Positions 36,763-49,100 of a stretch of 64,000 bases of DNA are shown in pieces. The stretch is from Hofstenia miamia (lineage: Eukaryota; Xenacoelomorpha; Acoela; Hofsteniidae): assembly GCA_900660155.1 (NCBI GenBank), contig CABFPE010000097.1:69066-133065 (forward strand), in the 5' to 3' direction. A model generated the notes under the pieces. That model ran no database searches. It was not told the DNA's origin and saw nothing but the letters and a program-made list of their open reading frames with translations. The stretch's first letter is position 1. Every line of letters begins with the position of its first letter. The translations under genes and the position numbers were made by a program.

Positions 36763-37024
36763 GGATGCCAATGGCCAGAAGTGTTGGACCACAGCGGGAG
36801 TTGGTAATCATTGGTAGTATAGACACTATCATAATAATGATTAAGATCATAGGAGTTAAATTCACTCTCAGAGGGAGTAACACGATGCCTACCAATCAAC
36901 TTCTTGACAGAATTCCACCAAACACAGCTACCACGTTGCTCGGAATGTCTCACATTGTTAAAAATGAGGCAACGGACGCGTTCAGTGATGCAACCAGCTT
37001 CTTGGAAACGACGTACAGAATATA
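36763..37024 (-). mobile_element. 5' continuation of the LINE at 30870-32029
   Basis: The - strand encodes NNVRHSEQRGSCVWWNSVKK, LIGRHRVTPSESEFNSYDLN and SVYTTNDYQLPLWSNTSGHW, the linker that precedes the RT domain in APE-type LINEs. Its last 96 bases (36763-36858) repeat 31934-32029 exactly, and the frame continues directly into the RT frame there. Confidence 0.88.
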
Positions 37025-37029
37025 ATGCT

Positions 37030-38690
37030 TCACTAAATAGCTAATTTATCAAGATCATTTATTGTTATTAATAAACTTACTACCAAATTGCAAAAAGAGA
37101 TTACTTGGAGATTTTTGGGCAAAAAGAAATAAAAACAACTTTTGCAAAAAAAACAATGTTTTGATTTGACGATACGATACAATTTAGATCACTCTAGCAT
37201 TGTTATCTTCCGAATATAACAACATAAACTAGATTGGCAATGCATCTCCCACGTTATATTTCACTTTGGCTTGGCTACTGAGAAAACGTCTGGAGATTAC
37301 TTTGAAGCGCTAGCTAAAATAACCATAATAGAATAGAATAGAATTTTAATAGGGAACATAATATGTTCCAAATTCAAATGAATTGAGACAAGCCTGTAAT
37401 GCTAATACAAGAATTAAAATTTAACTTCATGAAAATAATGAACTAAATGCTTATGTTTACATTTCGGTTTACTTAACAAAAATCAAATACTTCATAGGTT
37501 AATGAGAATGAAAATTATTCCTGATCGGCCTAGGCTGACAAGGTTAATTACGATCGAGGTTAAATAATCGAATAAGAATAATGAATGTATTTAACTTTCA
37601 AAGAATTGATATCTTGGATTATTTAATCTTTAAATTTGTTTATAAAGTAAAGAGAACAACGTATTTAAAAATTTCATTTTTTCAGGGTTTTCAATATTTT
37701 CAAAACAAACTTTAGGTAATCAGTTCAATTTTCGGTACTAACGCTTTTTAAATGTTGATTTACTTGCGTGTTTAAAGTTCCTTTGCGACTTTTCTCGATC
37801 ACGCTCGAAATTTTTTCAAGCAGACATTTAAATAAAGCCACTGTTCCAGCATTTGGGGTTTAAAGTTATGGTATACTTGCTATTGATGATGATTGCTTTT
37901 GCAAGTTAGCTAGTTAATTTAAGGTTTTATTTTTGTTTATCTGACGCCACATAAAATTCTGATTATAAAGGTGATGTGCTGGCTAATTGTCAGCGAAATT
38001 TTTATATATATAAAAATTAAATTATTGTAATAATTTTTACTACAACAATCAGTTATTGACATACATTGTAAATTGCAATATGTGCGAAAAACAATTATTG
38101 TAGAAGAAACCCTATTTGTGGGTAGTCATTTTTTACGTTGTTTAATCTCAAATGAATATTTTTTCAGAAATTAAATTTCACGTAAATACGGTGTACACCT
38201 AATGATAATACATTACTATGACATAGCGGAATCTAACAAAACATTAGCCTCTACTTCTAACTTCAAAAAAGAGCATGCATGTAATAACTGGTGGGGTAAT
38301 ATTTACGATTAGTCTGAAAATTGCATTTAATATATGTTCTAAAACTTACAAATATCTTTGTGGAACCACAAAATACCCAAATTTTTCATATCAGATATGC
38401 ATTTTAGCTATATTTTTTTCCCAAACTATAAAATAAATAGCTGCATTTAAGAAGTATTTAATTTGAAAAACATACCCTAGCATCTTATCAGATGCAAATT
38501 ACTCTGATATAATTCTTTGCATGGACGCCCGTACAGTATATATTTATATTTAATCCACTGTTCTCCAGATATATATGGAAAAGTTTAATTTCCCGTTTTG
38601 CCCCATTCTAATACTGTCTACATTATGATGATTATGATTCAAAGTATTACTACACATTAAAGTTGATGTAACTTATAAGCAGCAATGACA
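37030..38690. other. No gene seen
   Basis: AT-rich sequence without a supportable exon. Around 37325-37400 a short AATAG repeat and a palindromic GGGAACATAATATGTTCC occur, possibly the end of an old transposon. Confidence 0.4.
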
Positions 38691-38699
38691 GATGGCAGA

Positions 38700-39430
38700 C
38701 AACTGCTATATGCTGACGTCTCCTTCATCACTAAGTTTTCTGTATCTCCCTTCTGATCTGCCTCTCCCTGCGAACTTTTCTCTTCATTATACTCATCTTG
38801 GAGTTCAACTTGCTGCAAACAAATTTGTCTGGACATGTGTCCTTGCGCATCTGCAAAGCTAATTCCTCACTCTTTGCCCTTTAATTCCCCAATTCCTGTT
38901 CGTGCCTTCTTCCACCCCATGGAATGGTTCCAGAAAGGTGCTTTTAAATGGTTTCTCCCTTACCATACAAAGAAGTTCTGCTCAAATTATCCCGCTGTCA
39001 CTTTGCTTTCATGCCTGTGATCGCCTCCTGTTCAATCGTTTACTACATCGCAATCTAGACCTTGATCCATTTGATTTTATGACATTCTCGAATCCCCACT
39101 ACACTCACTCTGATTGTGTTGTCACGTTCTCTGTTCGTCGTCTCCAAAAAAATCGAACCCGTCACTCGTTTTTAATCGAGCTTGTGCTTCGGCTAATTCC
39201 TCTTTACTCGCAAACTTCCAACTGCTATTAATTTTTACCTCGCCCTTGCGTTTCAAGAAATCTCTGCTGTCTTTCCTCTTCGGTGATCCGTTCTCCCACT
39301 TTGCTTTTACTTCATCTCCTCTGACTGTCCTCGTTGCCGAAAACTTGAGTTTCATTCATTTGTATTGTTTGCCTTTGCCGGTATAATAGTCTTTTATTCT
39401 TATTCTAATTATCTTCTTTAATTATCTTCT
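38700..39430 (-). mobile_element. Decayed coding repeat, probably retrotransposon-derived
   Basis: The stretch is more GC-rich than its surroundings. On the - strand it reads a charged, helical segment (KLKFSATRTVRGDEVKAKWE, KRKDSRDFLKRKGEVKI, ELAEAQARLKTSDGF) followed by further pieces in shifted frames. A second, more decayed copy of the first part is at 51212-51395, so this is a dispersed repeat. No RT motif is present in the visible part. It ends next to the inverted R2-like LINE piece at 39437. Confidence 0.5.
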
Positions 39431-39436
39431 TACTTC

Positions 39437-39713
39437 TCACAGCTTCATGCTGGTATTCCTCTCAGCTCGGGGAACTCACCACTTCCCAGGGAGTCTGAGA
39501 GCTTTCCTCAGGACTCTAGCTGTACCTAACAATGTTGCCTTCTCTGCTACCACTCCTCTCCACTTGTGCTCCAGCAAAGGAGCAAGCAATAAGAACAAAC
39601 TGGGTGAAGAAGCATATAGACAGAAGAGTAGAAGTTAGTGATAAGTGTAGGCTATGTAAGAAAGAGGCAGAGACAGTAGATCATCTTATAGCAGGGTGCG
39701 AGAAGTTGGCCCA
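39437..39713. mobile_element. R2-like LINE piece: inverted 3' end joined to direct internal part
   Basis: 39437-39571 is the reverse complement of the LINE 3' end (compare 41420-41540). At about 39572 the orientation switches and the + strand reads CAPAKEQAIRTNWVKKHIDR, then the CCHC knuckle CRLCKKEAETVDHLIAGC. The piece ends at N39714. 39529-39713 is repeated, base for base as far as I can see, at 40795-40979, so these are two placements of one locus. Confidence 0.85.
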
Positions 39714-39714
39714 N

Positions 39715-39854
39715 GAGAATATGGTTGGTGAGATGATGACCAAGTACGAAAGCCATGAACGCCCTCAAATTGGTTGTGGAGATGAGCAGTCAAACACATC
39801 TGCTACAAACAATGCTAAAGTTGTTAACAATGTTCCTGCAAACAATAATGTCAC
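39715..39854 (+). CDS. Orphan exon end of unknown gene
   Basis: Directly after N39714 a frame reads ENMVGEMMTKYESHERPQIG, then an Asn/Thr/Val-rich, low-complexity tail (VVNNVPANNNVT). It ends at a good donor, GTGAGT at 39855. The frame is open from the join, so its 5' end is lost. No acceptor or downstream exon could be paired with it inside this contig. I do not recognise the protein. Confidence 0.35.
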
Positions 39855-40793
39855 GTGAGTGCGCATGCTTCTCTTATTTTGAAAATTGAGTTTGCCATCA
39901 TTTGCAAATTTTAAAATGATTTTGTTTTATTTCTTATTTCGAAAATAGAAAATATTTCTTTGTACAAATGTCTATTTATTTTTTCAAACATTACACTGGT
40001 TATTTGTAAAATGCATTCTCTCTATTTAATTTTAAAATTGGAGTGAGAAATGAAAAAATCAAAGTGTTATTGCTCCCCATTTTAAAATAGACAATTGAAA
40101 ATTCTTTCTCACATATTATAGTTTATTATCTCACTCTATGCATTTTATAATTGCACAATTATTTTAAAGTGTCTTGTATGCCCTATTTATTAGTCATTCA
40201 TTATTTCATCAATACGCATTTTAAAATGTAATTTATGATTTTTTTTTCGAGAGAGAGTTAACATTATTGATTGTTTATTGCTGCATGCGTAAATATCTAT
40301 TCACCAACATTTATTTAATTAGTTAAATGTAATTTCATTTAAACATTCGTGTGTATTATATGTCTATTACTGATTACNGTCAAAACAAAATTATTCCATC
40401 TTTTGAAAAAGATTTACATTTTATGTTAAATTATTCTTTCCGCTTTTTAAATTTTCCCTAAAACTATTGCTGCATGCGTAAATATCTATTCTACACAATT
40501 AAAGTTTTAAATAATTTGAGGCGTTACCATCTATTTATTTTATATTTATTATCTAGTTATTACTAATTACAAGGTGTTGCTATTTTTCCACCTATAATAT
40601 TGTTATACATAATTACTCTTTGCAATGAAAAAATCAGTGTTATTGCTCCCCTGTTTTAAAATAGACGAGTGAAAATTCTTTCTCGCATATATATTATAGT
40701 TTATTAGATTACCATTTCACTCTATGCGTTTTATAATTGCACAATTATTTTAAAGTGTCTTGTATGCCCTATTTATTAGTCATTCATTATTTC
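39715..40793. other. Small interposed contig with an internal duplicated join
   Basis: This segment lies between N39714 and N40794 and interrupts the R2-like LINE, whose sequence restarts at 40795. It contains another single N at 40378. Sequence on both sides of that N repeats: TTGCTGCATGCGTAAATATC occurs at about 40281 and 40467, and the block ending TTAGTCATTCATTATTTC occurs at about 40150-40207 and 40735-40793. Confidence 0.75.
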
Positions 40794-40794
40794 N

Positions 40795-41560
40795 AACAAT
40801 GTTGCCTTCTCTGCTACCACTCCTCTCCACTTGTGCTCCAGCAAAGGAGCAAGCAATAAGAACAAACTGGGTGAAGAAGCATATAGACAGAAGAGTAGAA
40901 GTTAGTGATAAGTGTAGGCTATGTAAGAAAGAGGCAGAGACAGTAGATCATCTTATAGCAGGGTGCGAGAAGTTGGCCCAGAATGAGTATAAGTTCAGGC
41001 ATGACAAGTTGGGAAGAATGGTACACTGGAGTTTGAGTAGACAGCATGGATTAGAAGCAGGAGACAAGTGGTATGAGCACAAGCCACAGGCCGTAATAGA
41101 AAATGAGAAGGTTAAGATACTATGGGACTTCAACATACAGACGAGCAAGGTGATAGAAGCACGAAGGCCAGAAATAGTAGTAGTAGACAAAGAGAAAAGA
41201 TTGGGAACAGTGATAGACATAGCAGTTCCAAAGGGCAGGAATGTAGAAAGCAAGGAGAAAGAGAAAATAGATAAATACAAGGAGTTGGCAGAGGAAATAG
41301 AAACGCTGTGGAAGTTAAAGAGGGTTGAAGTAGTCCCGGTAGTAGTAGGCGCACTAGGAGCATTAAGTAAGATGCATACGAGATACTTGGAGGAATTGGG
41401 AGTACCAACGTGGGGAGGAGCAGTAGCACAGAAGGCAGCATTGTTAGGAACAGCTTGAGTCCTGAGGAAAGCTCTCAGACTCCCTGGGAACTGGTGAGTT
41501 CCCTGAGCTGAGAGGGATACCAGCATGAAGCTGTGAGAAGTAAGAAGGAATAATAACAAT
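40795..41560 (+). mobile_element. R2-like LINE: zinc knuckle plus restriction-like endonuclease, 3' end
   Basis: The open frame runs from the join to TGA at 41456-41458. In order it has the RT C-terminal edge (AKEQAIRTNWVKKHIDRR) and a CCHC knuckle (CRLCKKEAETVDHLIAGC, spacing 2-8-4). A restriction-like endonuclease domain with RRPEIVVVDKEKRLGTVIDI-AVP (PD-D/E-type core, with Glu in place of the first Asp) follows, then a C-terminal helix KMHTRYLEELGV. R2-type elements use this endonuclease to nick a target and prime reverse transcription. Other copies have AGA where this one has TGA at 41456, so this stop is a mutation. The 3' UTR ends in an AT-rich tail of TTATTA/AATAAT repeats. The RT core is missing on the left. 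Confidence 0.9.
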
Positions 41561-43700
41561 TATTATTATAATAATTATTATTCTATCTATTTAAGCTAAT
41601 CAGAGCATTAGTTTTAACCTATTCGGCCTGTTATACTTTTGTTTATTGCTCCAAAAATTGTGGAGCTTTCTTAATGACATCTTTTCTTTTTATGTATGGT
41701 ATTGCTTTTCTACCAGGTATATAGTCTTCCATTTTTACATGCTTTTGACATGTTGAAACAGATATTTAAATAGACAAATAATGTAAGAAAAGCAGACATA
41801 CAATCTTCAGAGCATATATAAGGGGATTATCGTGCTTCAATATTGAAAATTGCATTGTTCCTCACACTTCATATACTACTACATGAATTTAGAGGAATAG
41901 ACCTTCATATTTTCCGGGTATTATGAATAGCACCCTCCCAATGAAGGCGGCTTTCTTTTCATACGCTGAGATTTCTTTTCAAAATTTCACCAATGATTCA
42001 CTGTAATATTAGTATATTTCTATTAAATATTTTAACTATCACATAACATGACCATAACATGCCCACAAAATAAATACAAAAATATCTTGTATTAAGATTT
42101 GCAGAAAGGCCCTATTCAAAGTTGAAGTGAGCACAACTGCAATATTCATCGTTTCCATTATGGATTACACATGCAGTTCAAACCAATAGTGCTGATGGTA
42201 ATATTTGAAAATATGCAAATTTTTTTGCCTATGCTAATCTAATATAACAAATACACACTCATATTTATTAATAAATGTCCCATTTAAAAAGTTGAATCTC
42301 ATTGGCAATGAGTTATTACCATACATCTAAATCGATAAGATTTCAGATCATTCAATTAACATTATCATGCGTATTTTTAAAATTAGCTACTATTAAACAA
42401 AATTATAATACAGCTGAATTAATTGTTTATTTGTTTACTATTTTATTTTGCGCCTTTCGCCCCATTTAGTGCCCTGCATATGCAAATCAGCATATTCTAG
42501 GGGTCAAATTACACATCTTGACCCTACATGCTTGCGCCTTTGGTTTGTGGCTTGCGTAATGACTAAGGCATCCAAAATATTAACCTAAAACATGCGTGAT
42601 ATTAACCTAATATATTAATTTTTTGTTAACCTAACGAAAATAATTTTGAAAAATTACAAATTACAAATGTTTATATGAAAAAAGTGTAATAAAAATACAA
42701 TATAAATTTTCTATTCTCATGCGAAAAGTTTCTTTCTTTAGATAGAAATTTTTTATAACACATAGAAACTTCTTTTGAAAGCCATTAGTGCTGACATGCA
42801 ATTTCATGTAAATAGCAGGCGAAGCATTAATCTATTGTATTTTAGTATCCCCAAAACTTGTTCTCTAAATTTTATAATTTAGCAAACTAGCCATCTCATT
42901 ACCAAATAATCTAGTGTCTCATCAGAGAAATGACCCATTGCTGCTTATAATCATAATTCCATAATTGAAATACATTCAATCCAACATTCAATTCAATCAC
43001 ATTCAGATAATTCCTAAGTTATTATCAAGATAAATTAAAAGTCATTCTACCCACTCTGGTAAACATGTTTTATTACCATAATGACCTTTTAATTAGACAT
43101 CATCGAATCATTTAAAATGTATTCTTACAGTTTTGGTTATAATAAAAGTTTGCGATTAAATATTGACTTTGTTAGCTTTTTGTTGCCCTAGTAATGACTA
43201 TGTAGAGTAATGAAAGCCGAAATATCCAGCGTTTTGATCTCGTCTTTCAAGCATTTACAGCATTATCGCAATTACGATACATATATAATTTATTTGTCCC
43301 AATCCCCTTTCCATTACCAATACCGTTTTTCCCATCACACAACTTGTAGTTTGCTCAAATTTTGCAATTGTTGGTCCTCTCACATATTGGTTCCAAGTAA
43401 TTCCCATGGACATGGTCCTAGATGCTTCCACAGCACCCTACAGTTTTTTCAGTCAAATTATTCGAACTCTGCATATAATTAACCGACATATATATTAGGT
43501 AGGCGTAATTAAATACAAATTTTTGTTTTGTTTTCAAGTTGGGCCTGAATCTCAAATGTACACACCTGTGTAAATAGACATTTTTCGTAAAATTTTAGAT
43601 TTTGTTTTTAAATCCTCGAAAAAATTGGGTTATTTAAAACTCGTTTGCAAAGGCAAAAATATACGAAAATTATGCTAACAAAAATATTGCGATCACAGTA
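41561..43700. other. No gene seen
   Basis: AT-rich sequence. The only structure noticed is a short inverted repeat, GGGTCAAATT...TTGACCC, near 42499-42525 and a nearby repeated GCGCCTTT. No exon is supportable. Confidence 0.4.
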
Positions 43701-43989
43701 GTCTATGTTCAGTAATTACTTCGAACATGGAGGGAAGATTAAACATTTATTTATGACAAAATATTCTGTTCAACACATCTTGTCAAGGATGATACAATTT
43801 ATCGCATATTAAAAAACAAATCATACAACACGTGAAAGAGCAAATGATGCCTCGTTGTGTTGAAGAACTTATTAAAACAATTAAATAAAGGGGTTTACAT
43901 CAATAATTGCATTATTTTTGTATAGTGAGTTAATAACAGTGTATAGATGGATCAAATGCCAGACCAAGTAAAATGAATTAATTTGCAGC

Positions 43990-44215
43990 GTCAGAGACTT
44001 CAAGATAATTCTAGGCAGTGCAAAGTTGTGTGGATTGAGGAACTATTGGAAGAGCACAATTAGTTTTACGTACCCGAAAATCTGCGCCCAGTCAACGTGG
44101 TCGACATATTACAATTATAACAGCTGTTTATAACACTGCAGGTCTTTTACAAAGCAAAGGATTGATTAGTGGTTGTAAAAATGAAAATTTTCCGAATGTA
44201 AATACTTTCTCTCTG
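43990..44215 (+). pseudogene. Transposase (DDE-type) relic
   Basis: The + strand contains RKSAPSQRGRHITIITAVYN followed by TAGLLQSKGLISGCKNENF. The order 'RG-x-x-ITIIxAVxxxGLL...G-x-xNxExF' is that of the central DDE domain of Tc1/IS630-like transposases. The upstream part is present only as stop-filled sequence. It is too short to classify further. Confidence 0.45.
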
Positions 44216-46032
44216 CTTTAATAATGCGCCATTTCACTAACAGACAAAAATACTACAGGACATTGCTTAATTAAGAGACTGCCAACATATGCATGTTAAC
44301 TAATCTCCGTTGAGCAGTGCTTCAATTCTTTTAAAGCTTCAATGAGAAGTACTTATCTGATCATTGACAAACTGTCCCAGATCCAGATGAAGCAATTGTG
44401 GTAGCAAGGTCAATAGTACTTGAAGATATTTATCCAGCGTCTCTGCCAGCAATTTCAGCTGCAGTTGTGGCCAACAATTACTTACTAAATACGCTATTGT
44501 TTACATTTGAGACTCAAGCCACCTTGAAAGTAATTTTTCAGCAAAACACAACAAACTTGTATTCCAATTAAGGTGACCAAAACTACAAGTCGGAAAATTG
44601 TATACACAGTTCGGATAAATACATGCATACCTCGGATAAAACTGTAGTATATAGATGTAGATTAACGATGTCATTTATGGATTCGTAATTTAAAAACGAA
44701 AATTTTGAAATTAATACGAAAAGTAAACGATTTTATGAACAGCGTTTCAGGAATAACAAACAATTAATACAGAAAAATTAATTAATTTTAAGTTTAAATT
44801 CAATCACATTTATACATTTTAATGTTTCAACTCAGTGAGGTGTTGAATTCGCAAACATTTCCTCTCTATCTACCTCAATATCACAAATTTAACCTTTTTT
44901 TAAATGTTGGTTTTCTACTAACAGTAAAATTTGTGTTAATGGAAACACCTCTGTTTGAAAGTTACTAGCTGCGCTTCAATTATATATTTATAGTAACTTA
45001 TTATTGAGGTTATGTTTGCAGCATTTACTTTAATTTTCACCCCAATTTCAAATAAGTTAATGTTTTCATATACTCAAGCAAAAGTTCTAAATAAATGTTA
45101 GTTTGTTAGTAGTTCATTGCATGTAGCTATTTGCAGGTTCGAGTGGGCTGATTTTTGATATCGAAACTTAGTACAGTTGCAAATTTTTATAAATTTTTCG
45201 AAGGTAGATTGCAATCAGCTTTTTTTCTGTCAAAATCAAATATATTTGTTGAGCAGTCGAGTGATCGATGGCAAAAATGAGGCAGCGAAATTCATAAATT
45301 TTCACATTAAAAGAGTTAATTTTGTATTCTAGAAAATAACTACTTTCAAATTGATGTGTCATGGTTATATCTCAAACTTTTGCAAAGTTGCTGCTATTTA
45401 TTTATTACTTGTAAAACCAACACAGTAATACTCTGAATGGTGCACGATATTTAGAGAGCAAAGTATCACCACAAGTACTCTTTATAGTGAACGCTTAATA
45501 TAGGATGTTGTTTAGTAACTACAACTCCACAACAACGGTAGTTTGTTTAGTAAAAATCTTACTGTTCAAAACTTGGAAAAACATAACAGTCATTTTTTCA
45601 CTATAAATCAGTTTTGTTGATATACATGTATACAATCTTTTGAGATATTCATTTTTGTATTACATATTTTTATTTTCATTTTATTTCGAAGCATAATTCA
45701 AATAATGATTCTGTTTGAAAGTTTTTGTAGAATAACCAACCAATCATCTTGGAGCAAAAGATTTGTAAAGCAATTTTACTTAAACATCGTGTAACAAAAC
45801 ATACAAACGTTGTGCAGTATTTGCTTCATTCTTTATGTCTCGTACAAATTTACAAAGTTTCACAGTGTACAAATATTCTTTAAAGTAAAACATATAAAAT
45901 TGAATAATAACAACAACAAAACTACTATGGCACCCAAATGCAACCATTTTTGTAGTCTTAGCTCACTGTTAAGTTGTACCTAACAATTATTGTTAATTGC
46001 TTTTCTCAGAATTATTCCATAAAAAATTCAAA

Positions 46033-46038
46033 TTTATT
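46033..46038 (-). promoter_or_regulatory. Candidate polyadenylation signal of the Cys-loop receptor
   Basis: AATAAA on the - strand about 106 bases past the stop codon at 46146-46144. Confidence 0.4.
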
Positions 46039-46143
46039 CATCGTTTTATGAAAGAGCTTTCGCTTGGAAACATTAGAATAGTTAGAGTTGTAGCGGTGAT
46101 GTCACCCGCTCTGAGGTATTTGGTTGCATATGTGGTGAATTTG

Positions 46144-49100
46144 CTAATGCTCGCTTCCATTGGCTTTGGCTTTGGTTTTGGTGGTGTAGATTACCCAGTA
46201 TGAGATACAGAGCCCAGCGAATGTGATTGGAAAAAAATAGCGTGAGAATCTGTCTATGGCACCGACATTGATATGTCGCTTCTTCTGACTACGGCGTTTG
46301 ATGAGTTTTTTTAGTTTGACGAATGGCGATGTGTGTGTTTCATTGGTAGTGCAATAATCCATCGCGTGACGCAGAGATCCCCTCGAACCAATGCTGTCAT
46401 CGCGTTGTAGTACTTGGAAATCCTAAAGAAAAATGCATCATAACGATCATTTGCTTATAGCGACCAACAACAAAAATTTCCCCGGCCAAATTGGAGAAAA
46501 ATTCCTTATAACAGCATTTGGTATCACGAACACTAAATTTTATTCATGTTTGCTTATCAGTTTTGTGTACATTCACAGCTGAACACTGCAGACCTAAATT
46601 ACTTAATTGACGTTTTTGTTAATTTAAGAGATATTTTATTACAATATTTTTGTATATTGTCTGTTTCTACAACAATCATGAATTGAACCCCAAGAAACTT
46701 ATACCAAATTTTTTTAAAGACCATTTTTATAACGACCGTGTTTGATGTCTCCTTTACATGGTTGTTATAAAAACATTAAATTTTCATGGATTTATTAAAA
46801 CATCTCAATGGTAGAAATGTTTTCGATTCACCGTGCTTTTTTTAAAACATTTCATTTAATAAAAGTAAGTGTTTAATTGATATCTATTGATTTATGCGCG
46901 AGATAAATATGTGGGTTGGCTCTTTATAAAGCCACCTACGTATATAATGTCGTCTTTTGATTAGAAATATAAATTTTTCATTCTACCATTCGCCAACCAA
47001 TGATAAAATGAAATCCCTTCTAATCCCTTCTGCTAGAATTTAATCCAACGTTATTTTATCACTTTTCGCCGTTGCGACAAAATGCTGATTGCGTCATACA
47101 CTGGTGTTTAATCTCCTATTAATAGTTGAGCTGTATGTCTGAGGCATCAAAGCCCATTTTATGTACACTAATCAACTTCAGGAATGATATTGTTTGCTAT
47201 GAAAACATACTCCAAATAGTCCCAAATTGCAAAATTCAATTGTCTACAGTCTTGCTAAAACTAGGTTACAGTATTTATTTCAAAGGCTGAGGCTTTCTAT
47301 GTAGTGTTCAACTTGATTACCTTTCAACTTTTCTAAAAGAAATCATATTGCCTTATAACTTAATTTCCTTACCACACTGAGAGTTACAGACAATTCCAAT
47401 TGTCAAAGGTTTCTAGGCAGTCACATTTTATTTATCAATTACTTTGTCTAACAATAGTAAGCGTCATTGATTTGGAAATAAATACTATGTACATTTATAG
47501 CCTAACAATCACAAAGTGTTTTTTATTGTACTTCCAATCCTCTATATTTTAAGCTATGTTTTGGTTTTATCTTTTGGTCCTGAATGTATGGCGCCTCATA
47601 ACAATGCCATTATGTATTTTTTAGTTAGCATTATCATATTTTAGAATTTGTAAAGGTACTTTTGATTTATTACTAAATAATATTTTTGCACCATAAAATA
47701 ATTTCAAGAGAAGTTTTAGGAATATGCTAAATGTACAGTGTTTGGCTAACGCTTTCTTATAGCAATCAGATTTTGGAAATATTCCAAAATTTTGAAAAAT
47801 AATACAAACAAGCTGTTATGCAAAAACTGAATCTAATTTAAATTTCAAAATGAAAATTTTGGTTTTTAAAGGCTCTTGCTGATGACAAAAACATATTCAC
47901 TGGCCAACTTGATTTCATCGGAGTACATTCTACAGTATATAATCAAATTATACTTCGTGTTCAGCTTCATGCTTAAATTTGAACAGCAATACTTTTCCTG
48001 TACTGTTACTATATATGAACAGTAAAGTCATACTGGAATGTGTGAAATAACGTGAATTCTAGGGTATAATATTCAGTGCAAATATATACTAAAATCCTAG
48101 CGATAATGACATCTCCTACATACATTTAAATATCGAATTGAGGCTTGCATTTACCTTCGGGGTGGGATACCTAATTTTAACTGGCTTTCGTGGTTTATCG
48201 AGATAGCAAACAGCAGCAAACTCGATGAGGGAGGCGAAGACGAACATGAAGCATCCCGCGAAGTAGACGTCAATGGCCTTCATGTATGATATCTTTGGCA
48301 TGTTGGCATTTGTTGATGAGATGAGGGTAAGTAAGGTGAGAACCGTTGTTATGCCCAGAGCTGCACGCGCTGGCACGGAAGCCCTCCCCACCCAGAACGA
48401 CACCCATGACACCATGACTATGAGCGTGCTTGGTATGTACATTTGAATGATAAAGTAGAGTGTGTTTCTACCGAATTCAAAACTGGCACCTAGAGTACTC
48501 CATTCACCTAAACGTTGTTTAATTATGCATAGAAGTACTGGTTTTTCACTTCCATTTAAGTTTCATATTCAATATCTATAAGTTCAATTTCGCGATTTTT
48601 ATTTACAACATAAATTTTATTACGTGATGTATAGAAGATCTATTTTTGAAGTTGTTAATATTATTACAGAAATAGATGTAAATGATTGGTTAGTTTTACC
48701 CGTTGATAAAGTTCTATTCCAGGAAGAGTGTGTGTAGTTGGTAACATTAAAGTTTGCTAACAGAATATCGTCGGCGAGTACAATTGGGTTTTTGTCTGAT
48801 TTCATCCAAAAGTATTGCATGTCGTCGGCGGTGTAGCCCCCTAAATGCAGTCATTATATGTACGCATTTGTTGGCTTTCACATACAACTGGCAACACGAA
48901 GCTTGCAAGTTTGAGTATCCATCGGGAAGTATTTGAGGTCCATTGGGCAACGCGAAGTCACAGTCACTCTAAAAATACGTATTGTTCTTTCCATTGTATA
49001 AAATTACATCTATGGTTAGACTAATCTACGCCATTGCAACACCAGTAAACTTAAAGATTGTTTGACATGTTTAATTGGCCTCATTACTATCTGATTGCAT

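Noticed and set aside
39437-39713. Twin-priming 5' inversion of the R2-like LINE
   Set aside because: Twin priming inverts an upstream part, but here the inverted part is the extreme 3' end.
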